Source: Tetragenococcus solitarius NBRC 100494 (lineage in GTDB: Bacteria > Bacillota > Bacilli > Lactobacillales > Enterococcaceae). From it: a DNA stretch of 64,000 nt. Below the pieces are notes generated by a model. The model was given only the letters and a program-made list of their open reading frames with translations. It did no database searches and had not been told where the DNA came from. The position numbers were made by a program, and so were the translations under genes. Numbering within the stretch: the stretch's first letter is position 1; the number at the start of each line of letters is the position of its first letter. The stretch lies in the NCBI RefSeq assembly GCF_001544195.1, contig NZ_BCPY01000001.1, forward strand, positions 1 to 64,000, in the 5' to 3' direction. Below, piece after piece: positions 22,381 through 31,708 of the stretch.

Positions 22381-23664
22381 TTATTCTTCAACAGCTGAAG
22401 AAGTGATTAAATCTACTGCTTTTTTCATATTAATATCATGTTCAAGCATGTCTTCTGACAAGACAGAACGAACTTGTGCTTCAGGCATGTTATAATTTTC
22501 TGCTAAATCTTTAATTTCAGAAGAAACTTCTTCTTCTGTTGCTTGGAAGTTCTCTGCATCTACAATAGCTTCAATCACTAAGTTTGTTTTTACCCGAGTA
22601 TCCGCTTCGCCTTCAAATTGTTTATCCAAATCTTCTTCTGAAGTTCCAGTGATTTGATAATACATTTCTGGACTAATCCCTTGTTGTTGCATGTTATTCA
22701 AGAATTCATCTTTAGCACGTTTAATTTCATCTTGAATCATGACATCTGGTAATTCCACAACTTCTGCGTTATCAACGGCTTGTTTGATTGCAGATTCTTC
22801 TACAGCATCTTGAGCTGCTTTTTCTTTGCTTTCTTTAATTTCTTTACGATATTTTTCTCTTAATTCATCCAGAGTTTCAACTTCATCGTCTAAGTCTTTT
22901 GCTAGTTCATCATCTAGTTCTGGGAGTTCTTTTTCTTTGACTTCGTGAACTTTGACTTTAAAAATAGCTTCTTTTCCTGCAAGATCTTCTGCTTGGTAGT
23001 CTTCAGGGAAAGTAACCGTTACGTCCAAGTCATCGCCGGCTTTAGCGCCTACTAGTTGTTCTTCGAACCCTGGGATAAACGAATTAGAACCTAATTCAAG
23101 CGAATGATTTTCGGCTTTTCCGCCTTCAAAAGATTCACCATCAATAAACCCTTCGAAATCAATAACAACTGTATCGCCATCTGCTGCTGGTTCGTCTTCT
23201 TTAATGACCATTTCAGCGTGTTGTTCTTGTTCGCGTTTCAAACGATCTTCTACATCTTGATCTGTTACTTCACGATCTTGTTTTTCAACTTTTAAGTCTT
23301 TATATTGCCCAAGTTTCACTTCTGGTTTTACTGTTACTTCGGCTTTGATTACCCAGTCTTCATCTTTTTCCATGCTTTCAACATCTACTTTAGGCTGAGA
23401 AACTGGTTCGATACCCGTTTCTTGTACAGCTGCTTCGTAGTTACTTGGTAAAAGATCATTGATTGTATCTTCATACAAAGCTTCTTCACCATACATGCGG
23501 TCAAATACTTTACGAGAGACTTTTCCTTTACGGAAGCCTGGAACGTTAAGATCTTTTTTTACTTTATTAAATGTTTTTGTCAAACCTTTTTGAATTTCGC
23601 TTTGTGGAATCGAAAAAGTCAATACACCTTCGTTGGTGCCTGTTTTTTCCCAATTTGCAGTCAT
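22381..23664 (-). CDS. tig: Trigger factor, ribosome-bound chaperone
   Basis: Trigger factor binds nascent chains at the ribosome exit and acts as a prolyl isomerase. The 427-residue protein shows the ribosome-docking signature ([21 protein letters not shown] region, residues 41-60), the FKBP-type PPIase domain (about 150-240, [15 protein letters not shown]) and the helical C-terminal chaperone arms. It is highly acidic. GGAGGG precedes the ATG, and it has its own terminator. Confidence 0.97.
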   Translation of the reverse strand: MTANWEKTGTNEGVLTFSIPQSEIQKGLTKTFNKVKKDLNVPGFRKGKVSRKVFDRMYGEEALYEDTINDLLPSNYEAAVQETGIEPVSQPKVDVESMEKDEDWVIKAEVTVKPEVKLGQYKDLKVEKQDREVTDQDVEDRLKREQEQHAEMVIKEDEPAADGDTVVIDFEGFIDGESFEGGKAENHSLELGSNSFIPGFEEQLVGAKAGDDLDVTVTFPEDYQAEDLAGKEAIFKVKVHEVKEKELPELDDELAKDLDDEVETLDELREKYRKEIKESKEKAAQDAVEESAIKQAVDNAEVVELPDVMIQDEIKRAKDEFLNNMQQQGISPEMYYQITGTSEEDLDKQFEGEADTRVKTNLVIEAIVDAENFQATEEEVSSEIKDLAENYNMPEAQVRSVLSEDMLEHDINMKKAVDLITSSAVEE

Positions 23665-23774
23665 GTAATTCCCTCCGAGTTGATTAATAAATTTACATAT
23701 GAAATAGTTTCATGCATACCTTTAAATAGTACACTAACGTTTTTAAATTGTAAACATTTTAAAAGCAAACTTCC

Positions 23775-24713
23775 TTAATTTCTGTCTGCTTTACTTAAAC
23801 TTTCATAAATTTGACGAATTTTTCGCTTTTTATCTTGTATTTGTTGGTAGTTATCCAGCTGTTTAGCAGAAATATCTTCTCCAAACATTGCTCTATATTC
23901 TAAAAGATAACTTTGCGCCCAATCTTCTGCTTTACTTGCATCTGGTAAAAAAGGATACATCAAAGCAAAATGAGCTTTAATTTCTGGAAGAATCAACATT
24001 TGCAGTTGTGGATTATCCTGCGTTTTTTCCTCAATTGCTGTAATTGTTTTGACAAGTACCTCAGCATCTTCTGGCAAAGGCAAACCAGCTAAGTTAACCT
24101 TTTTACCATGGACATTAATCGTTTCCTTAGCACCGTCTTTGACTAATTCTTCAACAAGCTTAGGCGGTATAAATGGGTTTTTAGCATGAATTAAATACTC
24201 TTGGCAAAGAATGATAAAATCCTTTAAAGAAATGTCTTTAATGAATGACTGCCAATCTCTTGGGTTAAAGGGTTGCTTTGTCTTATCTAATTCTTCAAGT
24301 TGCCTTTTTTTGGCAGTCTTAAGATCAGCTGACAATAAAGAATGAGTCTTTTCTACTTGCTGTAATTCCTCTTCTAGTTTACCAAGCTTCTTTGCTGTCT
24401 TTATATAAGACAGCAACTTATGAGCTGTTAAAAATTGTGCATCTAAAAGCAGTAAGTGAAAATAAATAGTAAATCCTTCAGAATCATTCATAAACGCAGT
24501 GAAGTGGTCATCTGCTAATTGTAAAGCTCCGCTATAATCGCCTAAATTCTGCATTGCTAAAATCAATTTTTTGGCGTAAGAGAATGTAGGGGATAATTGA
24601 TATAATGTTTTAAAATCCTTTTTAGCTGCTAGAAAATCCTGATTATTCATATTCTGATTTCCGCTTTTTAGTAATCGTTTGTTTCCATCAGGAAAATGAA
24701 TGATATCTGCCAT
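23775..24713 (-). CDS. TPR-like helical protein of unknown function
   Basis: This 312-residue protein is almost wholly helical with no signal peptide or membrane segment. Residues 1-110 look like tetratricopeptide-type helical pairs (NNQDFLAAKKDFKTLYQLSP, then YAKKLILAMQNLGDYSGALQLADDHF). A coiled-coil-like lysine/glutamate stretch follows (about 120-160). I do not recognise a catalytic motif. It lies 20 bp after the RDD gene, probably as the last gene of the sppA transcript, which suggests an envelope-related adaptor role (inference only). Confidence 0.7.
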   Translation of the reverse strand: MADIIHFPDGNKRLLKSGNQNMNNQDFLAAKKDFKTLYQLSPTFSYAKKLILAMQNLGDYSGALQLADDHFTAFMNDSEGFTIYFHLLLLDAQFLTAHKLLSYIKTAKKLGKLEEELQQVEKTHSLLSADLKTAKKRQLEELDKTKQPFNPRDWQSFIKDISLKDFIILCQEYLIHAKNPFIPPKLVEELVKDGAKETINVHGKKVNLAGLPLPEDAEVLVKTITAIEEKTQDNPQLQMLILPEIKAHFALMYPFLPDASKAEDWAQSYLLEYRAMFGEDISAKQLDNYQQIQDKKRKIRQIYESLSKADRN

Positions 24714-24732
24714 AATACCCTCTTCCTTTTAC

Positions 24733-25353
24733 CTAAGCATTAGCTTTTTGATTAAATGCTTGGATTAAATTAATTGTTACAACGCTAGTGTCTGCAAAAT
24801 AGTCTGCTAGATGCTGCTTTTTATGCGTGAAAACTGTGGGTAAATACCCTAAGTACAACAGCGGATTGAATTGTAAAATGAAACGAGCAAATGTTTCTCT
24901 AATAAAAACTGTTTTCCAACTCAAACTTTTTTCAGTTAAACAGATGACACGAATACCAAAAATCATTTTCCCGACAGTCTGACCTCTGTTTAATTTAGTC
25001 AATAAAGTAAAATAAGCTAGATAAATAAATAGAGAAAGCAAGCTATAAACGCTAAAAAATTCTGTCGAACGTGTCATTTCTAACCAACTAAAAGTGGTAT
25101 CTAGAACAACAGTGGTAATCGCATGAATACAAAGTAAATCTATGACAAAAGAAAATAACCGAATCCAAAAGCCGGCAAAAAAATAATTAGGAAAATCATT
25201 GGCATAGTGTTTTTTGTCTGCTCTTTCTTCGTATTGTTTCCATTCAGACTTTTTTTGGGCAATTTCATCTTCCGTATATTCTTCTGCTTTAAAGGAAGTT
25301 AACACTTTTTGATAAAAGTTCTTTTGCTTTTTTCCGTTTTCGCCTTTGGCCAT
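24733..25353 (-). CDS. RDD family membrane protein
   Basis: The product (206 aa from ATG 25353) has a charged cytoplasmic N-terminus and an RDD domain of three or four transmembrane helices: FAGFWIRLFSFVIDLLCIHAI carries the Arg and Asp that name the family, and GQTVGKMIFGIRVI is the conserved second motif. The function of RDD proteins is mostly unknown; some are ion exchangers. I chose ATG 25353 because its GGAGGTGA site lies inside the last codons of sppA, one base before the sppA stop ends; upstream in-frame starts overlap sppA. Confidence 0.85.
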   Translation of the reverse strand: MAKGENGKKQKNFYQKVLTSFKAEEYTEDEIAQKKSEWKQYEERADKKHYANDFPNYFFAGFWIRLFSFVIDLLCIHAITTVVLDTTFSWLEMTRSTEFFSVYSLLSLFIYLAYFTLLTKLNRGQTVGKMIFGIRVICLTEKSLSWKTVFIRETFARFILQFNPLLYLGYLPTVFTHKKQHLADYFADTSVVTINLIQAFNQKANA

Positions 25354-25354
25354 C

Positions 25355-26377
25355 TTATTCACCTCCATAGTAATACATCGGTTTAGGTGCTTCCGGTGTA
25401 CCAATACGGTCAATTATATTGAGCATCCGTTCACTTTCTGATTGTTTGAACCCTTGTGTTTGGGCAATTTTAGCTCCTAACCAAGTACGATCAAAACCAG
25501 TACTAGCAACATCATATTCAAAAACTTGCGCGTTTTTCAGCTGTTCGTCTTTTTTTAACGCTGTTAAAGCATCTTCTGGAAAACCAATCTCATCGACTAA
25601 ATGATTCTCTTTGGCTTGCTGACCATCGTAAATTCGACCATCGGCAAGCTTACGTACTTGATCTTGTGTCATATCTCGTCCATTAGCTACGATTTCAACA
25701 AAACGATCATAAGAATTATCGACATATTCTTGCATTACCTTGTCATCTTCTTCAGTTGGTTCTCTTACAGCTGAACCCATGTCTTTTAAAGGGCCACTTT
25801 TATAAGTTTGGTCTTCAATTCCTAAATTTTCCATCAGTTCAGAAAAATTCATGCCAAACATAATTACACCAATCGATCCGGTCAACGTTTCTGAAGTAGC
25901 AAAAATTTTATCTGCAGAAGCTGAAACATAGTAGCCTCCGCTTGCGCCCATATTTTTCATACTAACATAAACAGGAACATCATCAGATTGGATTGCTTGT
26001 ATTTCCTTAGCAATTTCAGCACTTTCGTATACTCCGCCTCCGGGCGTATTAACTTCTAATAAAACAGCTGCTACTGTTGGGTCTTCTTGTACCTCTTTTA
26101 ATTGGTCTAAGAAGAACTGATGATTGTATTCTTCTCCTGAGAAAAAGCTGTTTTCTCCTGTATCAGCAATTGTCCCATCAATGGACAACTGCGCAATCCT
26201 TTTTTCTTCATTTCCTTTTTCTACAATTTTTTCTTCTATTTCATTAGAACCAAACAATACCGCGTCCATCCCACTTAACGTCTCTTCATCTGAATCTTTA
26301 CTCATAAATGAAGCAATTGTTGCAAATATAAACAATCCTGCAGCGATGAAGATGGCAACCCACCGTCTTTTATTCAT
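25355..26377 (-). CDS. sppA: Signal peptide peptidase SppA
   Basis: SppA degrades leftover signal peptides at the membrane. This short, Bacillus-type form (340 aa) has one N-terminal transmembrane anchor (residues 6-24) and the serine-lysine dyad: Ser146 in NMGASGGYY and Lys198 in SGPLKDMG. EVNTPGGGV forms the oxyanion region. GAGGAGGG precedes the ATG. It is first of three co-directional genes, with an RDD protein and a TPR-like protein behind it. Confidence 0.95.
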   Translation of the reverse strand: MNKRRWVAIFIAAGLFIFATIASFMSKDSDEETLSGMDAVLFGSNEIEEKIVEKGNEEKRIAQLSIDGTIADTGENSFFSGEEYNHQFFLDQLKEVQEDPTVAAVLLEVNTPGGGVYESAEIAKEIQAIQSDDVPVYVSMKNMGASGGYYVSASADKIFATSETLTGSIGVIMFGMNFSELMENLGIEDQTYKSGPLKDMGSAVREPTEEDDKVMQEYVDNSYDRFVEIVANGRDMTQDQVRKLADGRIYDGQQAKENHLVDEIGFPEDALTALKKDEQLKNAQVFEYDVASTGFDRTWLGAKIAQTQGFKQSESERMLNIIDRIGTPEAPKPMYYYGGE

Positions 26378-26511
26378 TTAATCCCTCCTCATTTCCTTTT
26401 ACAACAAAAAATAATACTTTCTTTATTCTAACGAAAATTTTCTGATTCGTATAGAAAAAACAAAAATTTATCTTTTTATCATCTAGACCAATTTTATTTC
26501 TATAAAACTTC

Positions 26512-26540
26512 TTGACTTAAAAACAATTTATGTATATCAT
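26512..26540 (+). promoter_or_regulatory. glmS promoter
   Basis: TTGACT at 26512-26517, a 17-base spacer and TATCAT at 26535-26540. The transcript would start near 26547, about 50 bases upstream of the ribozyme cleavage site. Confidence 0.7.
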
Positions 26541-26589
26541 TACCACTGTATTTCTAATTAATATACAACAAGGAGGATAGCTATACCAT

Positions 26590-26726
26590 TATTGAACAGC
26601 GCCAGTTCTGTTTTTGACAGAAGACGAGGAAAGAGCTTATCGAAATATTCGGCGGGTGGCTCTAGGGTCTGCACTCTAAAGGTAAGAACAAATGCAAACT
26701 GCAAAGTTTGTCACAAAAAACTTACC
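26590..26726 (+). ncRNA. glmS self-cleaving ribozyme / riboswitch
   Basis: The leader holds the conserved glmS ribozyme core. The cleavage site lies before GCGCCAG (G at 26599), followed by GACGAGG, TTATCGAAATATTCGGCGG and the GGTAAG...CTTACC stem (26681-26686 with 26721-26726). In this class glucosamine 6-phosphate is the cofactor for cleavage, after which the glmS message is degraded. The gap from 26378 to the glmS ATG (395 bp) is thus promoter plus ribozyme. An AAGGAGG at 26570-26576 just upstream has no ATG after it. Confidence 0.93.
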
Positions 26727-26772
26727 AAGCAGTTAGAAATACGTAATGATTAAAGAAAGTAGGAATCTCATT

Positions 26773-28578
26773 ATGTGTGGAATTGTAGGAATTGTAGGAA
26801 AAGAACATTCAGAACAAATTATAATCAACGGATTACAACGTTTAGAATACCGTGGTTATGATTCGGCGGGCTTATTTGTATCAGATGGAAAACAGGAACA
26901 TCTGATCAAATCGCAAGGTCGAATTAAAAATTTACAAGAAAAAGTATCAGATGACGTCAATGGAACTATAGGGATTGGTCATACCCGTTGGGCAACACAC
27001 GGCAAACCTTCAGAAGAAAATGCACATCCCCATACTTCACAAAATGGCAAGCTGCTTTTAGTTCACAACGGAGTTATCGAAAATTTTGATGAACTTTCAC
27101 AAGACTATTTAGCAGATGAAACATTTTATGGCCAAACAGATACAGAAATTGTAGTAAATTTGATTGCTTCTTTTATGGAAAACGATAGTTTATCTACTAA
27201 AGCCGCATTTCAAAAGGCTCTTACAGTCATTCATGGCTCCTATGCTTTTGCTTTGGTCAATCAAGAAGACCCAGAAACGATTTACGTAGCTAAAAACAAA
27301 AGTCCTTTGTTAATTGGTTTAGGTGACGGTTTCAATGTGATTGCAAGTGATGCTTTAGCAGTTTTAGATCAAACACATGAATTTGTTGAAATTGCAGATA
27401 ACGAATTAGTTACTGTGACTGCTGATAATGTCATCATTGAAAATCAAGCAGGCCAAACAGTTCAACGTGATTCATATAAAGCACAATTAGACGCTTCTGA
27501 TATCGAAAAGGGAACCTACCCTTTTTATATGTTAAAAGAGATTGACGAACAACCCACTGTCATGCGGAAATTGACACAAGAATATCGTGATGACCATGGA
27601 AAAGTAAATATTGACTTAAATCTAGTGAATGAAATGGCAGACAGTGATCGGATTTATATTGTCGCTTGCGGAACGAGTTACAATGCGGGTTGGGCAGCTA
27701 AGAGCTTAATTGAAACAGTCACTCAAATTCCAGTTGAGGTACAACTTTCCAGCGAATTCGGCTATAACATGCCGCTTCTTTCTAAAAAGCCTTTCTTCAT
27801 TTTCTTGACACAAAGCGGAGAGACGGCCGATAGCAGACAAGTATTGGTACAAATCAATCAACTGGGCTTTCCTTCACTAACAATTACAAACGTTGCGGGT
27901 TCGACATTATCGAGGGAAGCTAAATATACTTTATTGCTTCATGCTGGACCAGAAATCGCAGTTGCCTCAACCAAAGCTTATACAGCACAAATTGCTATGC
28001 TGGCTATTTTGACTCAAGCAATTGGAGAAAGAAATAAAACGAATACTTCTTTCGATGCTTTTTATGAGTTGTCCATTGCCGCAGCCGGAATGGAAGCGAT
28101 GGTTGATGAAAAAGAACGTCTTTCAAGTTTAGTTGAGCAATATTTAAGTACCACACGCAATGCCTTTTATATCGGACGTGGAAATGATTATCATGTTGCT
28201 TCAGAAGCAGCATTGAAATTAAAAGAAATTTCATATGTACAAGCAGAAGGTTTTGCTGCAGGTGAGTTAAAACATGGAACGATCGCTTTAATTGAAGAAG
28301 GTACACCAGTCTTAGGGATTATCACTGACGCGAAAACGGGCCCTCATACGCGCGGGAACTTAAAAGAAGTTGAAAGCCGCGGAGCTAATACTATCGTCAT
28401 TGCTTCAGAAGATTTAGCTCGAGAAGATGATCAGGTTATATTGCCTAAGGTTCACCCACTACTGACAAGTTTAGTTGCTGTTGTACCCACGCAGCTAATT
28501 GCTTATTATGTGTCAATGCAGCGCGGCTATGATGTGGATAAACCAAGAAACTTAGCGAAATCAGTAACAGTAGAATAA
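26773..28578 (+). CDS. glmS: Glutamine-fructose-6-phosphate aminotransferase (isomerizing)
   Basis: GlmS makes glucosamine 6-phosphate from fructose 6-phosphate and glutamine, the first step towards UDP-GlcNAc and peptidoglycan. From ATG 26773 (602 aa) the protein starts MCGIVGIVG, with Cys2 as the N-terminal nucleophile after Met removal. This decides the start against the upstream ATG at 26746. The glutaminase domain (GHTRWATHG) is followed by two SIS domains (CGTSYNAG, TQSGETADSRQ, and EAALKLKEISY). The ribozyme upstream controls it. Confidence 0.97.
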   Translation: MCGIVGIVGKEHSEQIIINGLQRLEYRGYDSAGLFVSDGKQEHLIKSQGRIKNLQEKVSDDVNGTIGIGHTRWATHGKPSEENAHPHTSQNGKLLLVHNGVIENFDELSQDYLADETFYGQTDTEIVVNLIASFMENDSLSTKAAFQKALTVIHGSYAFALVNQEDPETIYVAKNKSPLLIGLGDGFNVIASDALAVLDQTHEFVEIADNELVTVTADNVIIENQAGQTVQRDSYKAQLDASDIEKGTYPFYMLKEIDEQPTVMRKLTQEYRDDHGKVNIDLNLVNEMADSDRIYIVACGTSYNAGWAAKSLIETVTQIPVEVQLSSEFGYNMPLLSKKPFFIFLTQSGETADSRQVLVQINQLGFPSLTITNVAGSTLSREAKYTLLLHAGPEIAVASTKAYTAQIAMLAILTQAIGERNKTNTSFDAFYELSIAAAGMEAMVDEKERLSSLVEQYLSTTRNAFYIGRGNDYHVASEAALKLKEISYVQAEGFAAGELKHGTIALIEEGTPVLGIITDAKTGPHTRGNLKEVESRGANTIVIASEDLAREDDQVILPKVHPLLTSLVAVVPTQLIAYYVSMQRGYDVDKPRNLAKSVTVE

Positions 28579-28581
28579 AAT

Positions 28582-28626
28582 AAAAAAATCTTGCAATGAT
28601 CTTTTTGACCTTGCAAGATTTTTTTC
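28582..28626 (+). terminator. Terminator after glmS
   Basis: AAAAAAATCTTGCAA pairs perfectly with TTGCAAGATTTTTTT (15 bp). The remaining 180 bases to the next gene hold only a weak inverted repeat (TAATCTT...AAGATTA, about 28731-28789). Confidence 0.9.
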
Positions 28627-28810
28627 TGCTCAGTTAATCAAGAATAAAAGCGAAAGCACTCTCCTTTTGCAAGTGAGTAAGAATTTTGTTGACAACGCTA
28701 AAAAGTGTTCCCATTTTGTTTTTAAAACTTTAATCTTCTGTTGTAATAATTGAACTAGCCCTTAGCTACTCAACGGACTTTAAGATTATTGTAATATGAA
28801 TTGAATTAAC

Positions 28811-29230
28811 TTATTTGGCATAAGGAACGACAACATACGAAGCGTATGGGTAATCTCCGATAATTTTTGATACAGGGCAGCGCTTAGTAGCTATATCAAT
28901 ATAACTTCTTGCTTCTTCAAGACCTAAAGCATCAATAGCTGCGTATGCTCTCAGTTCGAAAAAATGTTCTTTAGTATTTTCATCTTCACAATAATTGATA
29001 TGAACCTCTACCCGACTCTTTTTCTCAATACCTTTGTTTTTCAAAAGTAATTCAATAGTGGAATTAAAACAAGTTGCCCATGAAAGTCCGATAAGTTGTT
29101 CTGGGTTTGTGCCAGCTTCGGTGCTTGTTGGACTTGAGGTAACAACGGTTAGTTCGTGTTCACCTTTGACATAAGCTGTTCCTTTTAACCCTTGGTCGTT
29201 GACCACTTCGGTATGATAGATCTTTTTCAT
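28811..29230 (-). CDS. Ohr/OsmC-family organic hydroperoxide resistance protein
   Basis: This 139-residue peroxidase-family protein reduces organic hydroperoxides with a two-cysteine site. Cys54 (in WATCFNST) is the likely peroxidatic residue and Cys118 (in KRCPVSKI) the resolving one. Length fits Ohr rather than the longer OsmC. GGGGG lies upstream of the ATG. It is monocistronic, facing away from the phosphatase gene; both promoters must share the 128-bp gap. Confidence 0.9.
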   Translation of the reverse strand: MKKIYHTEVVNDQGLKGTAYVKGEHELTVVTSSPTSTEAGTNPEQLIGLSWATCFNSTIELLLKNKGIEKKSRVEVHINYCEDENTKEHFFELRAYAAIDALGLEEARSYIDIATKRCPVSKIIGDYPYASYVVVPYAK

Positions 29231-29358
29231 TCAAATCAGCCCCCTATGATTTATTATACCCCTATCTTAATTTTTAGAACATGAGAAATTAATATTTACT
29301 AAAATGCCTCGATTTATGATAAAATAGCCATGTCGACCAAATGTAGAAAGGAAATGTT

Positions 29359-30126
29359 ATGAATACTATTACAAACTTTAGAGACCTAGGTGGCATTAAA
29401 AATCGCGATGGCCAAGTGATTGCCGCAAAAAAATTATTACGCTCAGGAGAACTTAGTCATGTCTCTTTGCAGGACCAAAAAGAACTTTTGGAAAACTATC
29501 ATTTAGGGAAGATTGTCGATTTGCGTTCGACACAAGAAATTGAAAAACGTCCAGATGAAGAGTTTAAAAATGCGAATTATGTACATATTGATATTTTTAA
29601 AAATGTTGAAGGACAAGGAACGGGACTGGATGACTTCAAAGAGATCGAATCCCCTGAAGTAGCTCGTAATTATATGCACGAAACATATCGTACAATGGCA
29701 GTCAATCCTAGCGCACAGCGTGGTTTTCGTAAAATGATTGAATCTGCGCTAAGTATTGATTCTGATAAAAGCTTTCTCTTTCATTGTTTTGCCGGAAAAG
29801 ATCGTACAGGAGTTTCAGCTGCATTATTACTAGAAATTTTAAGAGTGCCAAGAGAAACAATTTACAAAGATTATTTGGCAACAAATGCTATGCGAGTGCA
29901 AGAAAATGATGAAGTAATTGCTCAATTGATTAAAAACGGTACAGACAGTAAAACAGTGGATGCTTTAAAAATTGCCCTAACTGTTGAACCTTCTTTCTTA
30001 GATACCTTTTACCAAATGGTAAATGAAGAATTTGACGGTATCAAAAATTATTTATCAGATGAATTAGGCGTTACTTCTTCTATGCAAAAAGATCTCCGCT
30101 CCTTATATTTAGCAAATAATAAATAG
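29359..30126 (+). CDS. Tyrosine/serine-type protein phosphatase (dual-specificity-like)
   Basis: The 255-residue protein has the P-loop HCFAGKDRTG with nucleophile Cys143 and the N-terminal NFRDLGG and IVDLRSTQE stretches of the bacterial Y_phosphatase3 family (Listeria LipA-like). Substrates could be phosphoproteins or phosphoinositides. No signal peptide is present. AGAAAGGA precedes the ATG, and TAAAAT lies about 40 bases upstream. A small membrane protein gene follows 21 bp downstream and is probably co-transcribed. Confidence 0.9.
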   Translation: MNTITNFRDLGGIKNRDGQVIAAKKLLRSGELSHVSLQDQKELLENYHLGKIVDLRSTQEIEKRPDEEFKNANYVHIDIFKNVEGQGTGLDDFKEIESPEVARNYMHETYRTMAVNPSAQRGFRKMIESALSIDSDKSFLFHCFAGKDRTGVSAALLLEILRVPRETIYKDYLATNAMRVQENDEVIAQLIKNGTDSKTVDALKIALTVEPSFLDTFYQMVNEEFDGIKNYLSDELGVTSSMQKDLRSLYLANNK

Positions 30127-30147
30127 TGGAGTATTGGAGGAATAAAT

Positions 30148-30333
30148 ATGTCTATTAAACGCTTTGTACAATTATTTATTTGTTATTTTATTTCGATTGT
30201 AATCGCAACATTCATTATACGATTATTTTCAATTTCAAATATCTGGTTAGCTACAACAATGATAGCAATTGTAGGCTATATTGTTTTAGTCATTCCCTTA
30301 ACCATAATGACAATCTTAAAAAATAAACATTGA
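30148..30333 (+). CDS. Small membrane protein (61 aa)
   Basis: TTGGAGGA stands upstream of the ATG, supporting real translation. The peptide holds two predicted transmembrane helices (about residues 5-27 and 30-55) separated by a short FSISNIW turn, with positive charges at both ends (MSIKR, KNKH). No family is recognised. It follows the phosphatase gene and precedes a structured element. Confidence 0.7.
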   Translation: MSIKRFVQLFICYFISIVIATFIIRLFSISNIWLATTMIAIVGYIVLVIPLTIMTILKNKH

Positions 30334-30353
30334 CTATAAGTCAAAACAAGACG

Positions 30354-30447
30354 AAAATCCTCGAACTATAGAAAGATAGTTTTGCGAATACTTGTCATAA
30401 AAGAATGACAGTTCACAATTTCTATCAAACATAGTTCGGGGGTTTTA
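30354..30447. terminator. Branched or nested hairpin between convergent genes
   Basis: AATCCTCGAACTAT pairs with ATAGTTCGGGGGTT. Inside lie TAGAAA/TTTCTA and the compact hairpin TGTCAT...ATGACA. TTTTATTAT follows on the plus strand; on the minus strand the stem ends in GGATTTTCG. It probably terminates both the small membrane protein gene and the amidohydrolase gene, but at 94 nt it is larger than a usual terminator. Confidence 0.6.
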
Positions 30448-30482
30448 TTATCAAAAAAAATTATATCACAAACTTTTTGATT

Positions 30483-31694
30483 TTATCTTCTATCATTTTG
30501 TGAAGAAAATACAGTATTTCCTTGGTAAAAGCTTGCGCAGACTTCTGATTGACGCGCTACAAATTCCGCACTACAAGAACTGTCAGCAAGGATAAAAGTC
30601 GCTTCATCGCCTTCTTGTAACCACAGTTTCTCTCCTACGGTCTTTTTCCCTGTTACAAGTTCCAAACAATCAGTTAAGCCGTCTTGTGTTGTTATCTTGA
30701 AGATTTCAGCATATCGACTTAATTTTTCTAGAATATTTCCATTGCCAAATGGTGACCAAGAATCATAGACGTTATCACAACCTAAAGAAACATTTACCCC
30801 ATATTGCCGCAATTCTTCCAAAGGAGGAATAACACCATCTAACGGAACACTTGAAATGATGGAAATCTGTTGGTCAGCTAATTCTTGGAAAAATTCCTTG
30901 CGCTCTTTTCCAATAAAATCATTTAAACCAAAAGCATGACTAATAGCGACCTTGTTTTGCCATTTACTTTCTTTGGTTAACTTGAGCAATTCATAAAAAG
31001 TTTTTTTGCCATCTTCTCCTTGTTCATGGATATGAATGTCAATAGGAGCATTAAATTGAGTCGCTAAATCAAATGTTTGGTTTAAGGATTTTTCGGTATC
31101 GCCATCGAGCACTGTTGGATCCACGCCCCCGATAAGATCTGCTCCATTAGCTAACGCCGTTTTGATGTCTTGGTAAGCATTTGACAACAACATTCCATGC
31201 TGGGGAAAAGCTACCAACTGACAGGCAAACTTTCCTTGGTATTCTTTCAAGGTTTCAATGGTTTGTTGTAAAAAGCTCTGACCCACTTTAGGATGCACAT
31301 CAATATGAGAACGGAAAAAGCTAACGCCATGTTGTCTTTCTTTTTCAATCAAATTTTTCATACGTTCTGAAAGAGAAAGATTTAGTGAATTTAATTGTGG
31401 AATTTCATTTGTAAAACGCTCAATAATTGAAGGAGCTGGAGTGATAGGTTCCCAAGGGACCCCTAATTTGCTTTTATCAAAATGACAATGTTTTTCTTGA
31501 ATGCCTGGTAAAATTAGATAACCTTGTCCGTCGATTTTTTCATTAGAGTCATCAATTGTTTGATGTTTTTGTATCTTGCTTACTTTATCTTCTTCGATAA
31601 ATAGATCTACCGCTTGTGTTTTCGTCCCTGAAACAAAATCACCCTTTTTTATATAAGCAGTTTCAATACGTACATTTTGCAACCATTTTCCCAT
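30483..31694 (-). CDS. Cytosine-deaminase-like amidohydrolase
   Basis: This 403-residue metal-dependent hydrolase resembles CodA-type deaminases. The full ligand set is visible: HCHFD after the N-terminal beta domain, DIHIHEQG, ISHAFGL and SLGCDNVYDSW. PWEPITPAPS and the N-terminal LQNVRIETAYI suit the cytosine/isocytosine deaminase group. The substrate is unproven. It lies 14 bp behind thrC on the same strand; such a pair has no obvious pathway link. No permease gene is adjacent. Confidence 0.8.
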   Translation of the reverse strand: MGKWLQNVRIETAYIKKGDFVSGTKTQAVDLFIEEDKVSKIQKHQTIDDSNEKIDGQGYLILPGIQEKHCHFDKSKLGVPWEPITPAPSIIERFTNEIPQLNSLNLSLSERMKNLIEKERQHGVSFFRSHIDVHPKVGQSFLQQTIETLKEYQGKFACQLVAFPQHGMLLSNAYQDIKTALANGADLIGGVDPTVLDGDTEKSLNQTFDLATQFNAPIDIHIHEQGEDGKKTFYELLKLTKESKWQNKVAISHAFGLNDFIGKERKEFFQELADQQISIISSVPLDGVIPPLEELRQYGVNVSLGCDNVYDSWSPFGNGNILEKLSRYAEIFKITTQDGLTDCLELVTGKKTVGEKLWLQEGDEATFILADSSCSAEFVARQSEVCASFYQGNTVFSSQNDRR

Positions 31695-31708
31695 TTACTA
31701 ATCCCCTC

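Noticed and set aside
26592-26753. An open frame starting at TTG 26592 and running through the glmS ribozyme
   Set aside because: The reading frame follows the conserved ribozyme sequence, the TTG is poorly spaced from AAGGAGG, and the region is explained as RNA.
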